Shown: positions 35,381 through 44,672 of the stretch, in pieces
How the letters are laid out: the number at the start of each line of letters is the position of its first letter
How positions within the stretch are numbered: the stretch's first letter is position 1
Origin: Cryptosporangium phraense
Lineage (GTDB): Bacteria > Actinomycetota > Actinomycetes > Mycobacteriales > Cryptosporangiaceae
NCBI RefSeq assembly: GCF_006912135.1
Contig: NZ_VIRS01000016.1
Span: 1 to 64,000 of the forward strand
DNA length: 64,000 nt
Reading direction: 5' to 3'
The notes under the pieces: generated by a model
Told to the model about the DNA's origin: nothing
Database searches by the model: none
The model's input: only the letters and a program-made list of their open reading frames with translations
Made by a program: the position numbers and the translations under genes

Positions 35381-38300
35381 TCAGCGGGTTCCGGTGAACT
35401 CCATGACAAGGTCACGGCGGATGTAGAGCAGGTGGCCACGCCAGGGTTCGTCGACGCGAAATGCCGCCGACGCACGGACGCCGTCGAGTCCGACGAGGTC
35501 AAGGGTTCCCGGTAGCTGGCGAAGCCCGAAGTGAGCGGCGAATTCGTACGAGGGTACGTCGTAGCTCCCCTTTAGCCCTGCGGGTGAGTCGCTGTGGTCG
35601 GCCCCGAACGAGACGGCGACCTGGCCGATCTTGACTCCTTCTTCTCGCCAGTCACCGCGTAGTGCACGAGGGGGATATTCGTCGTACTCGTTCGATTGAG
35701 TGTCGCTGCCGTAGCGCACCTCGAAGTTTGGGCTCCACGGCGCTTCGCCGGCGAACGCACCCCACACCTCGGGAAGGCCAGGGAGGAAGTCGTTGCCGGG
35801 ATACTCAACGCCCTTGATGGTGCCGACCGCACTGTCGAGCTCATCCGGTTCGAACAGAAGTGTGCGGAAGAACCCAAAGACCGTCCGGCCGCGCGACTTA
35901 TGCGCCAAGTAGCCTTCGACGAGGAGCCACTGATCTGTGCTGCCATAGAGTTCGCCGGGCTCCCACAGGGCTACGGGTATGTTCACCGTTCCGTCGCGGA
36001 GCCATGATTCTTCGTCGCTTGTCGTACTGGTAGGTATCCAACCTGGCAACTGGACGGGTGCTGCTGGCGGTTCGATGGGAAAGGTAGGGTCGATATCAGC
36101 GGCGACGTTGCGTCCGGCAGCGATCCACCGATCACGGATAAGGCCGTCGTCAGCCTGCCGGCCGATCCACTCGTAGTAGGCGATCCATCCGTACTTCTTG
36201 CCGTAACGCTCGACGGGCGCGCGAGTCGCGCTGTGCCTGCGATCGGATCGAGCGATGGCCTCATCCACAGTACCGAACAACGCTGCGCGCCACCCCAGTG
36301 CCCACACCCGGCCCATCACCTCGCTGCGGGCACGTTGGAAATCTGGATGGTCGAAATCGTAGTTTTCCCTGCCCTCGATCACCGAGCCGATCGTGTAATT
36401 CTCGAAGTCCATGCCGATCGTGCGGCCGCATTCTGCGGCGTTCGGATCGGTCGCCGTCATCGACGGAGGCCGCGGCACGGCCGCGAAGGTCACGGCAGCA
36501 GGATTCACCCCGTCGGGAACGCAACTCGGATGAAGTTTTCCGGCTAGCTGATAGGTGACCCGGATGTAACTGCGCAGCAGCTCATGAGAGGTAGGCGTAG
36601 TCCCGCCGTCCAGGAAGCGGTCACGAAGTTCGGTCAGCCACCGACCGAACGCCTCTTCGAACTGCCCGCCAGGGTCAGGCAACTGACGTGCGGTGGACGC
36701 GCCGCAGGCGGCGCCGACGACCCGCTCGACGACATAGGGATCGTCGACGTCGAGCATCTTCGTCGCGAGTTCGAAGAGGCGTTCCGGTTCCGGGCGGCCG
36801 TAACGCTGCAGCGCTTTAGTCGCGAAGTCCCGCACCCGCCGGTTCGTGGACGTCAGAAGCCACGCCGTGGCGAGCGCATCCAAGTCGTCGCTGTCGCTGC
36901 GTTCAACGGTCGCAGTCCACTGCTCGATTGCTCGTCCGAGGTCCTTCAGGATCAGGTCGCTCGCGTTGCGACGAACCCACTCGGTCCATTTGCGATCCCT
37001 GTCGGGAAGCCGCAAGAGCCTCAGAGCCCGGTCGAGGAAGGCGGCGTTCAACCGGTGCGTGGGTGATCGACGGAGTTCCCAGAGCCGATCGAATGGGTGG
37101 GCGCCGGCCCGTTGACGCGGCTCGGCATCGCCCGGGATCGGGGTGGCCAGCAGCAGAGCGAGCTCATTTACGGTGTCGTCGTCGAGATACTGCGACTCGG
37201 TGGTGAGTTCTTGACTCAGCACCCAGGATTGATGCTGCGCGGGGGCATGCGGCCACACGTGCCGATTGGTGAACCGGCGGGGGACGAGCCCAACGAGGCT
37301 GAACGCGACGTCCTCGCCCAACGGATGAGCCTCGCTCCCGAGAAGCGTCTCCCACAGGGGTGTCTCCGCGAGTCGCTCTCCCACCTCAGCGGGGGACATC
37401 TGTGCCAGGAGCGCGTCGGCGATTAGGTAGCCGGCGAAGCGATCGAAGAGGAACTCGGTTTGAGTGTTGGTGCTACCGGGAGTTTCTTCGCGGAAGATGA
37501 TTCCCTCATCTTCCAGACGCCGATAGAGACTTTCCTCCCAGTTCGTCTCACCGGCGTCGATGATCCGCCGCGCGTCATCGAATGGAAGCCCTCTGACGCC
37601 GCGTTTCCACATCTCGTGGGCGACCTCGGCCAAGCGCCGGCGGATCTGGTCGGGCGGTATCGAGACGCGGACGGCGTCGTGTGCGAGGCGGTCGACCACT
37701 CCCTGCAGATAGAGCTCGAACACCCCGATCAGGGAGGTCGGGAGCGCCTCGACGCCGACGGGTTCCCGGCGATCGTGGTTCGCGGCTTCGCAATACATGC
37801 GCAGGAGCAGCGGATTGTCGAACATCCCGGTCGGCAGCCAGGCGTCGGTGGCGTCGATCAGATAGTGGTTGAAGTAGCTGCGAACAAGGTCATCGACCTC
37901 CCTGCGACCCCAGTCGAGCCGAAGAGTGATGGCTCCGTCCGGTACAGCGTGCCGGGCGAGAACCTCGCGGAGGGTGACGACGATTACGACGAAGGGGTAG
38001 TCGGCGAGGGCGGGGACCAGTTCGTCGAGCAGCCCGCGCCACTGTGCCGGTTTCTCGGCTTCGTTGAGACCGTCGATGAAAAGCGGCACCCGGGTGCCGG
38101 CACGTCCGCCAGCAGCGTTGAGGGCCTCAAGGAGGTCTTCGAAGCGGTCGACTCGAAGGCCTTGAATCTGTCGCGCCAGGTCGTCAAGGCTGGCGCCAGA
38201 CGAGAGGCGGGATCCCCGGATGAACACCCCTGCTGCCGGCTGTTCCGTCGGGTCGGTCATCTGCGCAGATAGGTGGGTCTTTCCCTGTCCTGCGGCGCCG

Positions 38301-39283
38301 ACGATCGCGATCAGCGAGGCGTCAGCGTCCAAGCGCGCATTCTGCAGCCACGTGACTGCGTCCCGGATTTCTGCGGCGAGGCCGGTGGCGGCGAGCGCGG
38401 CCGGGAGGCGACGTTTCCTCAGCGCGAGAACGTAGCGGCGAAGGGCTCGTGGCGAGGTCGTCGGCGGCTGGATGTCTGAGAGGCGTTCACGGACCTCCGC
38501 CGGCCGGAGACTCTGAGCCGCGTCGACGATCGCCATGACATCGCCGAGGAACCGTTTAAGATCGTCTGCGATTTCGGCGCCGGCGGCACGCACCGCGGCG
38601 TCGCCAATGTCGGACAGGCCGGCTCGGAGTTCGCCGACTCGTTCGGCAATTTCGTCTCGGTGCCCGTTCAGACGCGCGAATGACTCCGGCCGCAGGAGCA
38701 CTTGGTCGATTCGGAGCTCCACATGATTGGCGGTGTGTAGCGGAGCAACCCACCGCGCGGCTACCGGCGCGACTGAACGCGCGTGGACCTTCGCGAGCGT
38801 GTCCGGAGTCAGGACAAGTTCCCCGAAAAAGGTGGACCGGAGTTCGTCGAGTCCAGCGAGCTGGGCCTCGTAGTTCTCCGTCGTCCAGATCTCCACCGAC
38901 ACGCCGTTCGCTGGACCAAGCTCGGCGATCCACTTCTCGTCCTTCGCAGTCGGCCGCTCGGGAAGACAGAGAACGAAGTCGGTCAACCCCTCGACGTACT
39001 TGACGGCCTTCTCGACTGATTCCTTGATCAGCGAGCGTTGCCCGGCGCTGAGTTCGTTCCTGGAGTTGAGACTGAACCACTTGCAAGACCAGCCCCAGAC
39101 CCGACCGGGATCACCGAGCGCGCCTGCATGGTCGACCTGCAGGTAGAACTCGACACCTGGCTGGTTGCGGCGTTCCCGGAGCGTCCCGAGCGCGCCAAAG
39201 CGGCGGGTGACGATCGCGCGCGTTAGTGCCTCGAAGTTCCGGTCTTCCGGGCCGGGAAGGCGCCCTAGTTCGGTCAGCTTCAT
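35381..39283 (-). CDS. Avs-like STAND ATPase with N-terminal PD-(D/E)XK nuclease-like domain
   Basis: From ATG 39283 the protein is 1300 residues. The N-terminus (E18 in FEALTRAIV, E45 in PGVEFYLQV, K68 in GWSCKWF) follows the PD-(D/E)XK nuclease order, and the W-G-W-x-x-K-W pattern resembles effector domains of Avs-type immune proteins. The P-loop ATPase has Walker A GAAGQGKTH (329-337) and Walker B LFIDGLNE (401-408). The C-terminal 800 residues form a repeat-rich region with VERYGKKYGWIAYYEWIG, a pattern I associate with large STAND ATPases. Such proteins bind a phage ligand, oligomerise and degrade DNA. The gene starts 7 bases after the preceding small gene, as last of a three-gene operon. 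Confidence 0.8.
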   Translation of the reverse strand: MKLTELGRLPGPEDRNFEALTRAIVTRRFGALGTLRERRNQPGVEFYLQVDHAGALGDPGRVWGWSCKWFSLNSRNELSAGQRSLIKESVEKAVKYVEGLTDFVLCLPERPTAKDEKWIAELGPANGVSVEIWTTENYEAQLAGLDELRSTFFGELVLTPDTLAKVHARSVAPVAARWVAPLHTANHVELRIDQVLLRPESFARLNGHRDEIAERVGELRAGLSDIGDAAVRAAGAEIADDLKRFLGDVMAIVDAAQSLRPAEVRERLSDIQPPTTSPRALRRYVLALRKRRLPAALAATGLAAEIRDAVTWLQNARLDADASLIAIVGAAGQGKTHLSAQMTDPTEQPAAGVFIRGSRLSSGASLDDLARQIQGLRVDRFEDLLEALNAAGGRAGTRVPLFIDGLNEAEKPAQWRGLLDELVPALADYPFVVIVVTLREVLARHAVPDGAITLRLDWGRREVDDLVRSYFNHYLIDATDAWLPTGMFDNPLLLRMYCEAANHDRREPVGVEALPTSLIGVFELYLQGVVDRLAHDAVRVSIPPDQIRRRLAEVAHEMWKRGVRGLPFDDARRIIDAGETNWEESLYRRLEDEGIIFREETPGSTNTQTEFLFDRFAGYLIADALLAQMSPAEVGERLAETPLWETLLGSEAHPLGEDVAFSLVGLVPRRFTNRHVWPHAPAQHQSWVLSQELTTESQYLDDDTVNELALLLATPIPGDAEPRQRAGAHPFDRLWELRRSPTHRLNAAFLDRALRLLRLPDRDRKWTEWVRRNASDLILKDLGRAIEQWTATVERSDSDDLDALATAWLLTSTNRRVRDFATKALQRYGRPEPERLFELATKMLDVDDPYVVERVVGAACGASTARQLPDPGGQFEEAFGRWLTELRDRFLDGGTTPTSHELLRSYIRVTYQLAGKLHPSCVPDGVNPAAVTFAAVPRPPSMTATDPNAAECGRTIGMDFENYTIGSVIEGRENYDFDHPDFQRARSEVMGRVWALGWRAALFGTVDEAIARSDRRHSATRAPVERYGKKYGWIAYYEWIGRQADDGLIRDRWIAAGRNVAADIDPTFPIEPPAAPVQLPGWIPTSTTSDEESWLRDGTVNIPVALWEPGELYGSTDQWLLVEGYLAHKSRGRTVFGFFRTLLFEPDELDSAVGTIKGVEYPGNDFLPGLPEVWGAFAGEAPWSPNFEVRYGSDTQSNEYDEYPPRALRGDWREEGVKIGQVAVSFGADHSDSPAGLKGSYDVPSYEFAAHFGLRQLPGTLDLVGLDGVRASAAFRVDEPWRGHLLYIRRDLVMEFTGTR

Positions 39284-39290
39284 CGGCACG

Positions 39291-39702
39291 TCACTCGCCC
39301 GCAGTCGTCTTCGCGGTGCCGTCATCGTTCCAGTTGTGTCTGGAGAGCACCTCGACCTTCCCGCCGTGGTGAAGGAGAAGCTTGATGAAGCCTTGAATCT
39401 CGGACTCTTCGGTCCTAATGCGTACGGTCGATTCTCTTCGGTCGACGTCATGAGTGAACGCGTAGTTGTCGAGGTCGTTTCGGCCCATGTCATAGAGGCC
39501 AAGAGTTGCCAGCTTGTCGATGATTTCACGCGGCATGCGTTCGTCCTGCTGCTGCCAGTCGTCGCTGGACCAGACGCCGTCCGCGAGACGGCGCAGGGTC
39601 TCCATCTGCTCGATGGCCGTTTCCGCGGGCGACTGTCTCGAATGTGCCGATCAGCAGAAGGTCCATCGAGTGCTCCGAGCCGTAGCTTTGCCAGATCCTC
39701 AT
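39291..39702 (-). pseudogene. Small conserved protein gene with a +1 frameshift
   Basis: ATG 39702 overlaps the radical SAM stop (ATGA) and has GGAGG at the right distance, encoding MRIWQSYGSEHSMDLLLIG, then TFETV. At about 39630 one base must be skipped to continue as PAETAIEQMETLRRLADG, which runs to the stop at 39291 (NDDGTAKTTAGE). The intact product would be about 137 residues. The W-x-x-Y-G-S-E-H-S start resembles small DUF6375-type proteins, though I cannot confirm that. It is the middle gene of the radical SAM/STAND operon. The shift may be a sequencing indel, true decay, or (less likely) programmed. Confidence 0.65.
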
Positions 39703-40583
39703 GCTGCCTCCTTGAACGCCTGCACGGCGCTCATGATCGACTCACCAACCGGTACTCCCACCTCCGCATAGGAATTACGGCGGAGAACACCCGTTGCATC
39801 GACGTGCAAGTAGGCGTCGAGAGGCTGCTCACCGGGTACGACTTCAACAGCCGGGACGGACTCCTCCAGGCCTGAGCGTGAGATCGCGAGCCGCAGCGGA
39901 AGTCTGCTAGCTCGAATCCATTGGGCCAAACGTCCCGCGTCAGCGTCGGAGATGCCCGCGACGGCCGCTGTCGGCTGTTCCGGCAAAAGCAGGAGCTCGG
40001 AGGCGCCGGCATCGACGGCGAAGGCCGCGAGATCGTCGAGTTCCTCGATCGTGTCAGAGTTCACGACCGTGTTGATTCCGAGCGGCGCGATCGACCGGAG
40101 CCGGGCGGCAGCTGTCGTCACTGCTGCAAACGGCCGCCCCCGCAGCCGTTCATAGGTCTCGCCGACGCCATCCACGGACAAGCGCGCGAAGTGCACCGAT
40201 CCGCGCAACTCGTCGGCAAGGCCCGGGGTGATCCGATGGCCGTGCGTGGTGAACGTAACCGCCAAGGACGTCGTCCCGGCGACTCGGGCGCACAGATCAG
40301 CGAACCGCCGGTACGCGGTCGGCTCCCCACCCCCGAAGCCCACCCCGAGGCACCCAGCGCCGTCGAGTTCGACGGCCCACGACACGACGCGGTCCAGATC
40401 CAGCGCCGCAGCCTGCTTAGGCGCATAGCAATACCCGCAGACATTGGTCAGTGCGATCGAGACGTACCGCGGAGCGCGCGCGAATTGCTCCATGGGTACG
40501 TCCACCTCATCGAGAAGAATGTTCATGCCCGTCGCTCGATCGAACAGGTGCACGCCTGCTTCGGAAAGCCTGATCTTCCACAT
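39699..40583 (-). CDS. Radical SAM/SPASM-like protein with an incomplete cluster motif
   Basis: The 294-residue protein follows a radical SAM core: the cluster region SIALTNVCGYCYAPK, the GGEPT motif in VGFGGGEPTAYRRFADL, and LSVDGVGETYERLRGR. The cluster motif should be CxxxCxxC but here is only C49-G-Y-C52. About four residues, including the first cysteine, are missing. No SPASM cysteines are present at the C-terminus. It would normally make a radical modification of a peptide or nucleotide. As the first gene of the operon it is coupled by a 4-base overlap to the small protein. Its upstream region has no clear ribosome site. Confidence 0.75.
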   Translation of the reverse strand: MWKIRLSEAGVHLFDRATGMNILLDEVDVPMEQFARAPRYVSIALTNVCGYCYAPKQAAALDLDRVVSWAVELDGAGCLGVGFGGGEPTAYRRFADLCARVAGTTSLAVTFTTHGHRITPGLADELRGSVHFARLSVDGVGETYERLRGRPFAAVTTAAARLRSIAPLGINTVVNSDTIEELDDLAAFAVDAGASELLLLPEQPTAAVAGISDADAGRLAQWIRASRLPLRLAISRSGLEESVPAVEVVPGEQPLDAYLHVDATGVLRRNSYAEVGVPVGESIMSAVQAFKEAA

Positions 40584-40918
40584 CGGTACCAGGATGGCAG
40601 CGACGTGGACGAGATGCGCAAGGCCTTACCACGTGTCGGCCCGCCGGGATCACCACCGACGCCTTCATCAGGCAGCACCACCAGCTTCGGCGGCCGGTCG
40701 CCGAAGCATCCGCCGCACCCGGGCAAGGCACTCGACTCACCGCTGCGGCGTCGCTGGACACGGACGAGGGCAACAGACGCCTGCAACGTCGGACCGCGCC
40801 GCTAACGACGCCCCAGCAGGTCAACCCAGCTCTTGATCGCCCACCGGAGACGGAGCCGCCACGGAGCCGCAAGCGAGTCCAAAGCAGCGCTTTACCCTAG
40901 TCACATACTACAACTAAG

Positions 40919-41170
40919 CAGGTCAGCGGGGTGGGCCGCCTGGGGATCAAACCCAGAACCCGCAGATTAAAAGTCCGAAATGGAGGCTTATCAAGTCGTC
41001 TAGTCTATTTGTACCACCACGACTCGCCCCGCGCTACCACGAACTACCTGCCGATACCGGCTACGAAGCCCCAGCCCGCGACCCGAAGCAACCGATCCAT
41101 AGCCGTCACGCCACCGCGCACCACCCCGGCGCACCACGCTGCATTACATCCGAGCAACCAGCGATCAACC
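40919..41170. repeat. Direct repeat copy A with tRNA-Lys 3' half (att-like)
   Basis: About 250 bp matches copy B at 49259-49510 with scattered mismatches. On the minus strand 40930-40977 reads as the anticodon loop (CTTTTAA, anticodon TTT), variable arm, T-arm and acceptor 3' strand of a tRNA-Lys. The 5' half (D-arm) is absent and replaced by sequence shared with copy B. Integrases of this type recombine within the 3' end of tRNA genes, so this is an attachment-site-like remnant and one boundary of the island. The anticodon stem is imperfect, so it cannot be a working tRNA. Confidence 0.75.
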
Positions 41171-41241
41171 GGCTGATCCGGCAGGGCGCGCGTTATCGGC
41201 GGCATGTGCGTGCATTGCGCTGGGGATGCGACTGCGGGGCT

Positions 41242-41970
41242 TCACGAACGCCAGAGCGTGGCGTTGGCCTCCATGCGGAAGTTGTCTCCCGCCTGCACAT
41301 CGGTGACGACGAGCGCCGCCACTGCGCCGGCCTCGGTCGTGAGGCAGATGGTGATGCCGACGCGCGGCACGATGCCTTGGGCCTCCGGGGCGCGCTGGAG
41401 TTGCTCGGCGCAGGCGCCAACCGTGGGCGGCCGCCCATCGAGGATCGCGATGCGGCTATCGTTGTTGGGGCGCAAGACCTGACCATTGAGACTTCCGCAA
41501 TTGCTCAGCGACAGGTCGGCCGTTCCGGCTCCGTTGATCGGATTCGTCGCCGGTGACACCTCAGGCCCGGTGCCCGACGGCGGATCGAGGTCGATCTGCG
41601 TCTGTGCGCCGCAGTTGCCACCAGGCAGGCCGACGCCCACGTCCGAATAGACCGGTGAGCCTGCCGGTTCGGTGGTGGCCGTCTCGACCGGGGACGTAGA
41701 CGGCGGAGGCGACGCGGTGGGGTTGCCGGACGTTGGATTTGGAGAGGCCGGCGTCGAGTCGCCGTCATCGACGAACGCACTGGTCATAGCCAGGATCAAT
41801 GCAAGCACCAATAGCGCTACCGCGCCGGCGATGAAGGCTGATCGGTGTGGAGCGCTGGAGGAGACTGCGGGGATTGCGATGATTACGGCCGCGATGGCTG
41901 CCGCGAGTGCGGCCCAGTCGCCAATGCTCACTGTTGATCCTGATGGCGTCGAGGTGTCAGACGTAGACAC
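41242..41970 (-). CDS. Hypothetical membrane protein
   Basis: GTG 41970 (VSTSDTSTPSG) is preferred. The frame also extends to an ATG at 42078. About 242 residues: two adjacent helices (WAALAAAIAAVIIAIPAV and SAFIAGAVALLVLALILAM), a 45-residue proline/serine/threonine linker, then an extracytoplasmic domain with four cysteines (GGNCGAQ, LSNCGSL, VGACAEQ, ITICLTT). No family is recognised. Its frame runs up to the left end of the IS110 copy. Confidence 0.6.
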   Translation of the reverse strand: MSTSDTSTPSGSTVSIGDWAALAAAIAAVIIAIPAVSSSAPHRSAFIAGAVALLVLALILAMTSAFVDDGDSTPASPNPTSGNPTASPPPSTSPVETATTEPAGSPVYSDVGVGLPGGNCGAQTQIDLDPPSGTGPEVSPATNPINGAGTADLSLSNCGSLNGQVLRPNNDSRIAILDGRPPTVGACAEQLQRAPEAQGIVPRVGITICLTTEAGAVAALVVTDVQAGDNFRMEANATLWRS

Positions 41971-42114
41971 TGAACCCTGACGGACTTGGAAGCCATCGCA
42001 CGTTCGTCCAGCTGCGGATGGGGCCCGCGGGGCCGAGTAGATAGTTAGATGCGCGATGGACCCGCGCGACCTGATCAATCGCCTGCTATGACAGGCACTT
42101 GCGGACAGCGGCTA

Positions 42115-42345
42115 CTTATTCAATGGGCGGTAGGACGGTGCCCGGCGGGGTAGCGTCCAGGCGCCCGGTTCGTCGTTCCCTTTGCGGCTGCCCACGCCGG
42201 TCGTGTGGCTCTCATTTGGCCTGCGCGGACCGGGCGTCGCTTTCCGATCGGAGTGGCTCAAGAGGGGAATGCCCCGGCTCGAAGTAGCGGTGCCCTCCCG
42301 ATCGTTTCCCGTTGATTCCCGGGGGCGCCGGAGGATCGTCGAGGC
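42115..42345 (+). ncRNA. Candidate bridge RNA region of IS110 copy 1
   Basis: The 230-bp leader between the left end and the transposase ATG is non-coding yet shared with copy 2, with well conserved blocks (around TAGCGTCCAGGCGCCCGGT and CTCGAAGTAGCGGTGCCCTC) separated by variable stretches (42170-42185 and 42240-42275). IS110 elements express a bridge RNA from this region whose two loops select donor and target. The pattern of conserved stems and variable loops fits, but the fold and ends are not determined here. Confidence 0.5.
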
Positions 42346-42347
42346 AG

Positions 42348-43369
42348 ATGAGCAGCGTTGAGACCAGCCCGGACCGTGTGGTGATCGGGATGGACCCGCA
42401 TAAGCGGTCAGTCACGATCGAGGTGATGGCCGGCGACGAGACCGCAACCGGGTCTGGGCGATCGAGGGCTGCGCCGGAATCGGTAAGCACGTCGCCGAGC
42501 GCTTGACCGCTGCCGGTGAGCAGGTCGTCGATGTTCCACCGAAGCTGACAGCCCGAGCGCGTGTGTTCGCGACCGGGCAGGGCCGCAAGACCGACGCGAC
42601 TGACGCGCATTCAGTGGCGCTGGTCGGCACCCGGATGGCCGGACTGCGCCCGTTCGTCGACGATGAGCAGCTGGCGGTGCTGCAGACGCTGGTCGACCGC
42701 CGCCGGTCGCTGGGCGATGACCACATCCGCATGATCTCCCAGCTCCACCAGGTATTGCTGCTGCTCATTCCCGGAGGAGCCAAAAGGTTCCTTTCCGCAG
42801 CCCAAGCCAAATCGCTGCTGGCCACGGTCCGCCCGCGGGATGCCGCCGGCAAAGCGAGACGCCGGGTCGCCGCTGAACTCATCGCCGATCTGGAACGGGT
42901 CTATCGGCGCAGCAAAGCCGCCGACAAAGAACTCGAGGCGCTCGTCCGCGAGACCGGCACCAGCCTGATGGACCTGAAAGGGATCGGACCGTCCGGCGCC
43001 GCCCGGCTGCTCGTCGAAGTCGGCGACATCACTCGCTTCCCCAGCAAGGCGCACTTCGGGTCCTGGACCGGCACCGCGCCGATCGACGCGTCCTCCGGCG
43101 ACCACGTCCGGCACCGGCTTTCCCGCGGCGGGAACCGGCAGATCAACCGGGTCCTGCACACCATGGCCGTCGTCCAGCTGCGCCGGCCGACCCCAGGACG
43201 CGTCTACTGCGACCGCCGCAAGTCCGAGGCAAAGACCTCGATGGAAGCAATGCGAGCCCTCAAACGACGCCTGTCCGACGTCGTCTACCGCACCATGCTC
43301 CACGACGCGATCAAAGGCGTCGGTACTTGGCCAGACGGGCCCGGGAGGACACCCGGGGACGACTACTGA
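42348..43369 (+). pseudogene. IS110 transposase, copy 1, internally deleted
   Basis: ATG 42348 encodes the first catalytic aspartate region (VVIGMDPHKRSVTIEVMAG), but after GDET 73 bases present in copy 2 are missing. The frame then ends early, and reading resumes in another phase through VDVPPKLTARARVFATGQGR, DATDAHSVAL, and the Transposase_20 half (GTSLMDLKGIGPSGAARLL, HRLSRGGNRQINRVLH). A second 1-bp shift near 43325 ends the protein at PGDDY. No functional full-length recombinase is expected. Confidence 0.85.
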
Positions 43370-43628
43370 CTCCAGCGCGACCGACTCACACCCCAACATC
43401 GGCACTTCAGAAAAGTCACTTCCCGGACCCGCCGCCAACTACCCTACGGCCCACCGCCGAGCGGCGTCTTGACATAGAGGGGAGCCAAGAGAGTGCGTCG
43501 CCCTCGACAACCTCGCGCAATTAGAGGGCGTCTGACCTGCGCTGCATATACGGTTCGCTTGAACTGCCCACTTCCTCGGTAAGCTCTTTCTTCACGGACT
43601 GAGGCACAGATGAGACGGAGCGGCGGGA

Positions 43629-44672
43629 GTGCACGACGACCTTGAACGCTTGGTGGTCCATTTGGACGAGGCGGTACGTCTCGCGCTAATCGACAACGAG
43701 GCACACCTACGCTTAAGCCTTATCTTGTTCGATGGCGCCTTTGAGCTGATGATGCATCGGGAGATCACGCCATGGATGCCTCTATGGCGAAACATATACG
43801 AGGCTGTGGTGGAAAACGAAGCTGCCGTCCGAACCGCAGGAGCGGAGCTTCCCCCCGAGGAGATCGCCACGCGAGTAGAATTCCGAGCCAAAGGGCTCTC
43901 AAAGAGCCAGGCGACCCGCATAGAACGGGACTTTGCAGCAAAAATTGACCGTCTCGTCGCGGAGTCTAAGCTCACCGAACGCGACGGACGCCTCGCCAAG
44001 CGCCTTCACGATTATCGAAACGAGACGTATCACCGCGACCACGTTAGGAAGGACAGCATACGCCTAGCCGTAGCCGCCTATGGAGACATTGCCTGCCGCT
44101 TCCTCCGCGATACCAGGCCATTACTGGGGATACCTTGGTCGTCCCACCCGAAGCCCGTTCCACTGGGCCTCCGTCCATACTTTTCATCCGAGCGGGAGAT
44201 GGCTGGGCTTCACGCGTGGGCAGTAGCCGGTCAGACGTTGTTAGAACGGTTGGGTCCCCTCGACCCCGTTCTTCCGGCCAAACTCTCTCTTAACCTGGTT
44301 GAGCGGATCCGACAGGCCAGAGCCTCCCTCCTCGACTTCCTCGGTCTCTCAAATGAGACCGACTCTAAAACCTCGAAGGCACTTGACCGGCTGCTCTTCG
44401 CGTTCGAGCGCGACCTTTCAGACACCGCTGCGATCGTCGACCTTCTCAAGCAGTTCGAGTCGGGTCGACGAGGGAAGGTAACGACGCGCACCATCGACGG
44501 ATGGATGGAGCGCGCCGAGCATCTCGCCGCTATCCAAGACCCACTGGACGCATTCGTAGGCTTCATCGACATCGAGCTCGAGTTCGAGCCGTTGGAGAAC
44601 AACGCGAAGGGTGCCGTCATCGCCTTGGACAGGATGATCGAGGATGAGATCGACCGGCGCCGCCTGAAGTAG
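43629..44672 (+). CDS. HEPN-domain protein, candidate RNase effector
   Basis: GTG 43629 gives 347 residues. An early helix (LRLSLILFDGAFELMMHREI) and the motif R130-N-E-T-Y-H135 within LHDYRNETYHRDH match the HEPN pattern R-x4-6-H preceded by a hydrophobic helix. HEPN proteins are metal-independent RNases common in toxins and antiphage systems. The C-terminal 150 residues are helical, charged and unrecognised, possibly a sensor or dimerisation part. The gene has lower third-position GC than the chromosome. It lies convergent to a TIR gene inside the att-flanked island, which supports a defence role. Confidence 0.65.
   Translation: MHDDLERLVVHLDEAVRLALIDNEAHLRLSLILFDGAFELMMHREITPWMPLWRNIYEAVVENEAAVRTAGAELPPEEIATRVEFRAKGLSKSQATRIERDFAAKIDRLVAESKLTERDGRLAKRLHDYRNETYHRDHVRKDSIRLAVAAYGDIACRFLRDTRPLLGIPWSSHPKPVPLGLRPYFSSEREMAGLHAWAVAGQTLLERLGPLDPVLPAKLSLNLVERIRQARASLLDFLGLSNETDSKTSKALDRLLFAFERDLSDTAAIVDLLKQFESGRRGKVTTRTIDGWMERAEHLAAIQDPLDAFVGFIDIELEFEPLENNAKGAVIALDRMIEDEIDRRRLK

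Larger units (their letters stand above)
42109..43498 (+). mobile_element. IS110-family element, copy 1 (defective)
   Basis: The outer limits are where similarity to copy 2 starts (CGGCTACTT) and ends (GTGCGT). The 1390-bp element has the long leader, transposase gene and short trailer of the IS110 group and no terminal inverted repeats. Compared with copy 2 it carries a net 73-bp deletion in the N-terminal part of the transposase and a 1-bp insertion near its 3' end. Confidence 0.8.

Noticed and set aside
39620..39640. Programmed +1 frameshift in the small operon gene
   Set aside because: There is no slippery run of repeated rare codons and no stop codon at the shift site, unlike known +1 programmed sites, so mutation or sequencing error is simpler.
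40640..40850. Plus-strand frame (ITTDAFIRQHHQLRRP) before repeat copy A as a second integrase end
   Set aside because: It does not align with the end of the integrase at 47808 and has no tyrosine-recombinase motif. Similarity between the two loci starts only at the repeat.
40930..40977. Functional tRNA-Lys gene
   Set aside because: Only the 3' half matches. The D-arm and 5' acceptor strand are absent and the anticodon stem is mismatched.
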